From NCBI GenBank assembly GCA_023420415.1, contig JAEZWF010000029.1:1-64000 (forward strand): a DNA stretch of 64,000 nt, given 5' to 3'. A program made the position numbers and the translations under genes. This document shows positions 63,431 to 64,000 of the stretch, piece after piece (within the stretch, counting starts at the first letter, position 1; each line of letters starts with the position of its first letter). The notes beneath the pieces were generated by a model. That model was not told the origin of the DNA, searched no databases, and worked only from the letters and a program-made list of their open reading frames with translations. This DNA is from Actinomycetes bacterium (GTDB taxonomy: Bacteria; Actinomycetota; Actinomycetes; Actinomycetales; Dermatophilaceae).

Positions 63431-63537
63431 GCGGGGTTCAGCGCGCCCGCCGTCTGCACCGATGGGAAAGCGTTGGCCCACCCATCGTGCCTGTGGTTGG
63501 GTCGAAAGGGTTGGCGAACGACGACCCAGGAGCACCC

Positions 63538-64000
63538 ATGCCTTCCCTGTCCCGACGCAGCGTTCTCGCGATGGTCCCGGCGGGTGCCTTCCTCGCCATC
63601 GCGCCACCCTTGCGGGCGTATGCCGCCGACGACGTCGACGGTGCCCGGATCCTCACCAACGCCCGTGAGTCGTTCGCCGGCACCGCCGGGTCGAACGCGC
63701 GCACTGAGGTGCGCACCAAGCTCGCCGCCGTGGAGCAGGCCGCCCGGACGGCGCTCGCCTCGATGGACGCCGCCGGCCCGGGCGAGCTCTTCGCCGGCCT
63801 GCCACTGGGCACGAACGACTCCAACCTGTCGGCGTCGTTCTCGCGGCTCGCTGACATCGCCCTGGCCACGGCCACGCCCGGCGGGGCCAGCGACCTCGTC
63901 GGCAACGTCACCGTGCAGCGACGAGTCCTCGACGGGTTGTCCTGGCTGCACGCCAACCACTACGGCGACCAGTCGGCTGGCTACTACGGCAACTGGTACA
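63538..64000 (+). CDS. Polysaccharide lyase family 8-like secreted enzyme (5' part)
   Basis: The first 154 codons of a gene cut off at the window edge. The start SLSRRSVLAMVPAGAFLAI has a twin-arginine motif and a hydrophobic segment, so the protein is probably exported folded by the Tat system, cut near AYAAD. The alpha-helical part then ends at AGYYGNWY, the pattern that opens the catalytic toroid of PL8 lyases (hyaluronate, chondroitin or xanthan lyases). ATG 63538 follows CAGGAG. Only the N-terminal region is present, so substrate and catalytic residues cannot be checked. Confidence 0.75.
   Translation, partial: MPSLSRRSVLAMVPAGAFLAIAPPLRAYAADDVDGARILTNARESFAGTAGSNARTEVRTKLAAVEQAARTALASMDAAGPGELFAGLPLGTNDSNLSASFSRLADIALATATPGGASDLVGNVTVQRRVLDGLSWLHANHYGDQSAGYYGNWY

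Overview
The window reads as chromosome of a high-GC Gram-positive bacterium. Third codon positions are overwhelmingly G or C, and GTG and TTG starts are common. Several mRNAs look leaderless, SOS boxes are of the TCGAAC-N4-GTTCGA type, and the backbone gene order is a classic actinobacterial one. From left to right that order is a long-chain acyl-CoA ligase, lipid-binding-fold proteins, an ArsA-like ATPase, a ROK glucokinase, a PlsC-type acyltransferase, a class II DAHP synthase, a PknL-like PASTA kinase with its Rv2175c-like DNA-binding neighbour, a polyprenyl synthase and MetF. I infer a member of the Micrococcales, most likely close to Intrasporangiaceae. No rRNA, tRNA or CRISPR array was seen.

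Layout. 1-13.3 kb is core: CPA1 antiporter, GT87-like membrane glycosyltransferase, acyl-CoA ligase, a tightly coupled five-gene run (lipid-binding protein, ArsA-like ATPase, zinc-ribbon-like protein, glucokinase, endonuclease-fold protein), an acyltransferase and a MacS/LuxR two-component pair. 13.3-22.1 kb is an accessory island of small or poorly known genes: HTH protein, MafI/DUF1871-like protein, DUF4265, an atypical Ser/Thr kinase, DUF3644, TcmP and an SOS-controlled DUF5131 protein. 22.4-34.9 kb returns to core metabolism and cell-wall regulation. 35.0-42.5 kb is a damage-tolerance block: SOS box, DUF6504, HEPN protein, DnaE2-type polymerase, a tandem palindromic repeat, a methyltransferase and DNA polymerase IV. 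42.7-46.4 kb holds small membrane proteins and ParE. 46.5-52.8 kb holds an APC permease and a LacI-controlled sugar ABC importer. 52.9-64 kb holds ParC, a nitroreductase, an ECF sigma factor with a membrane partner, a GNAT/acyl-CoA-ligase fusion, DUF5998, a phosphodiesterase, thymidine kinase and the start of a Tat-exported polysaccharide lyase that runs off the right edge.

The most striking non-gene signal is an interspersed motif, core GTATGCCG and best form GGTATGCCGCGTGG. I counted 57 copies by eye, 29 in one orientation and 28 in the other. They lie inside genes of every function and between genes. Some form perfect hairpins, one of them the probable terminator after parE. The motif is completely missing from 12.4 to 22.4 kb, which coincides with the accessory island. 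Its abundance, strand balance, effect on codon choice and absence from foreign DNA resemble DNA-uptake-type sequences more than a regulatory site. The second signal is SOS control: perfect LexA-type palindromes precede both the DnaE2 operon and the island's DUF5131 gene.
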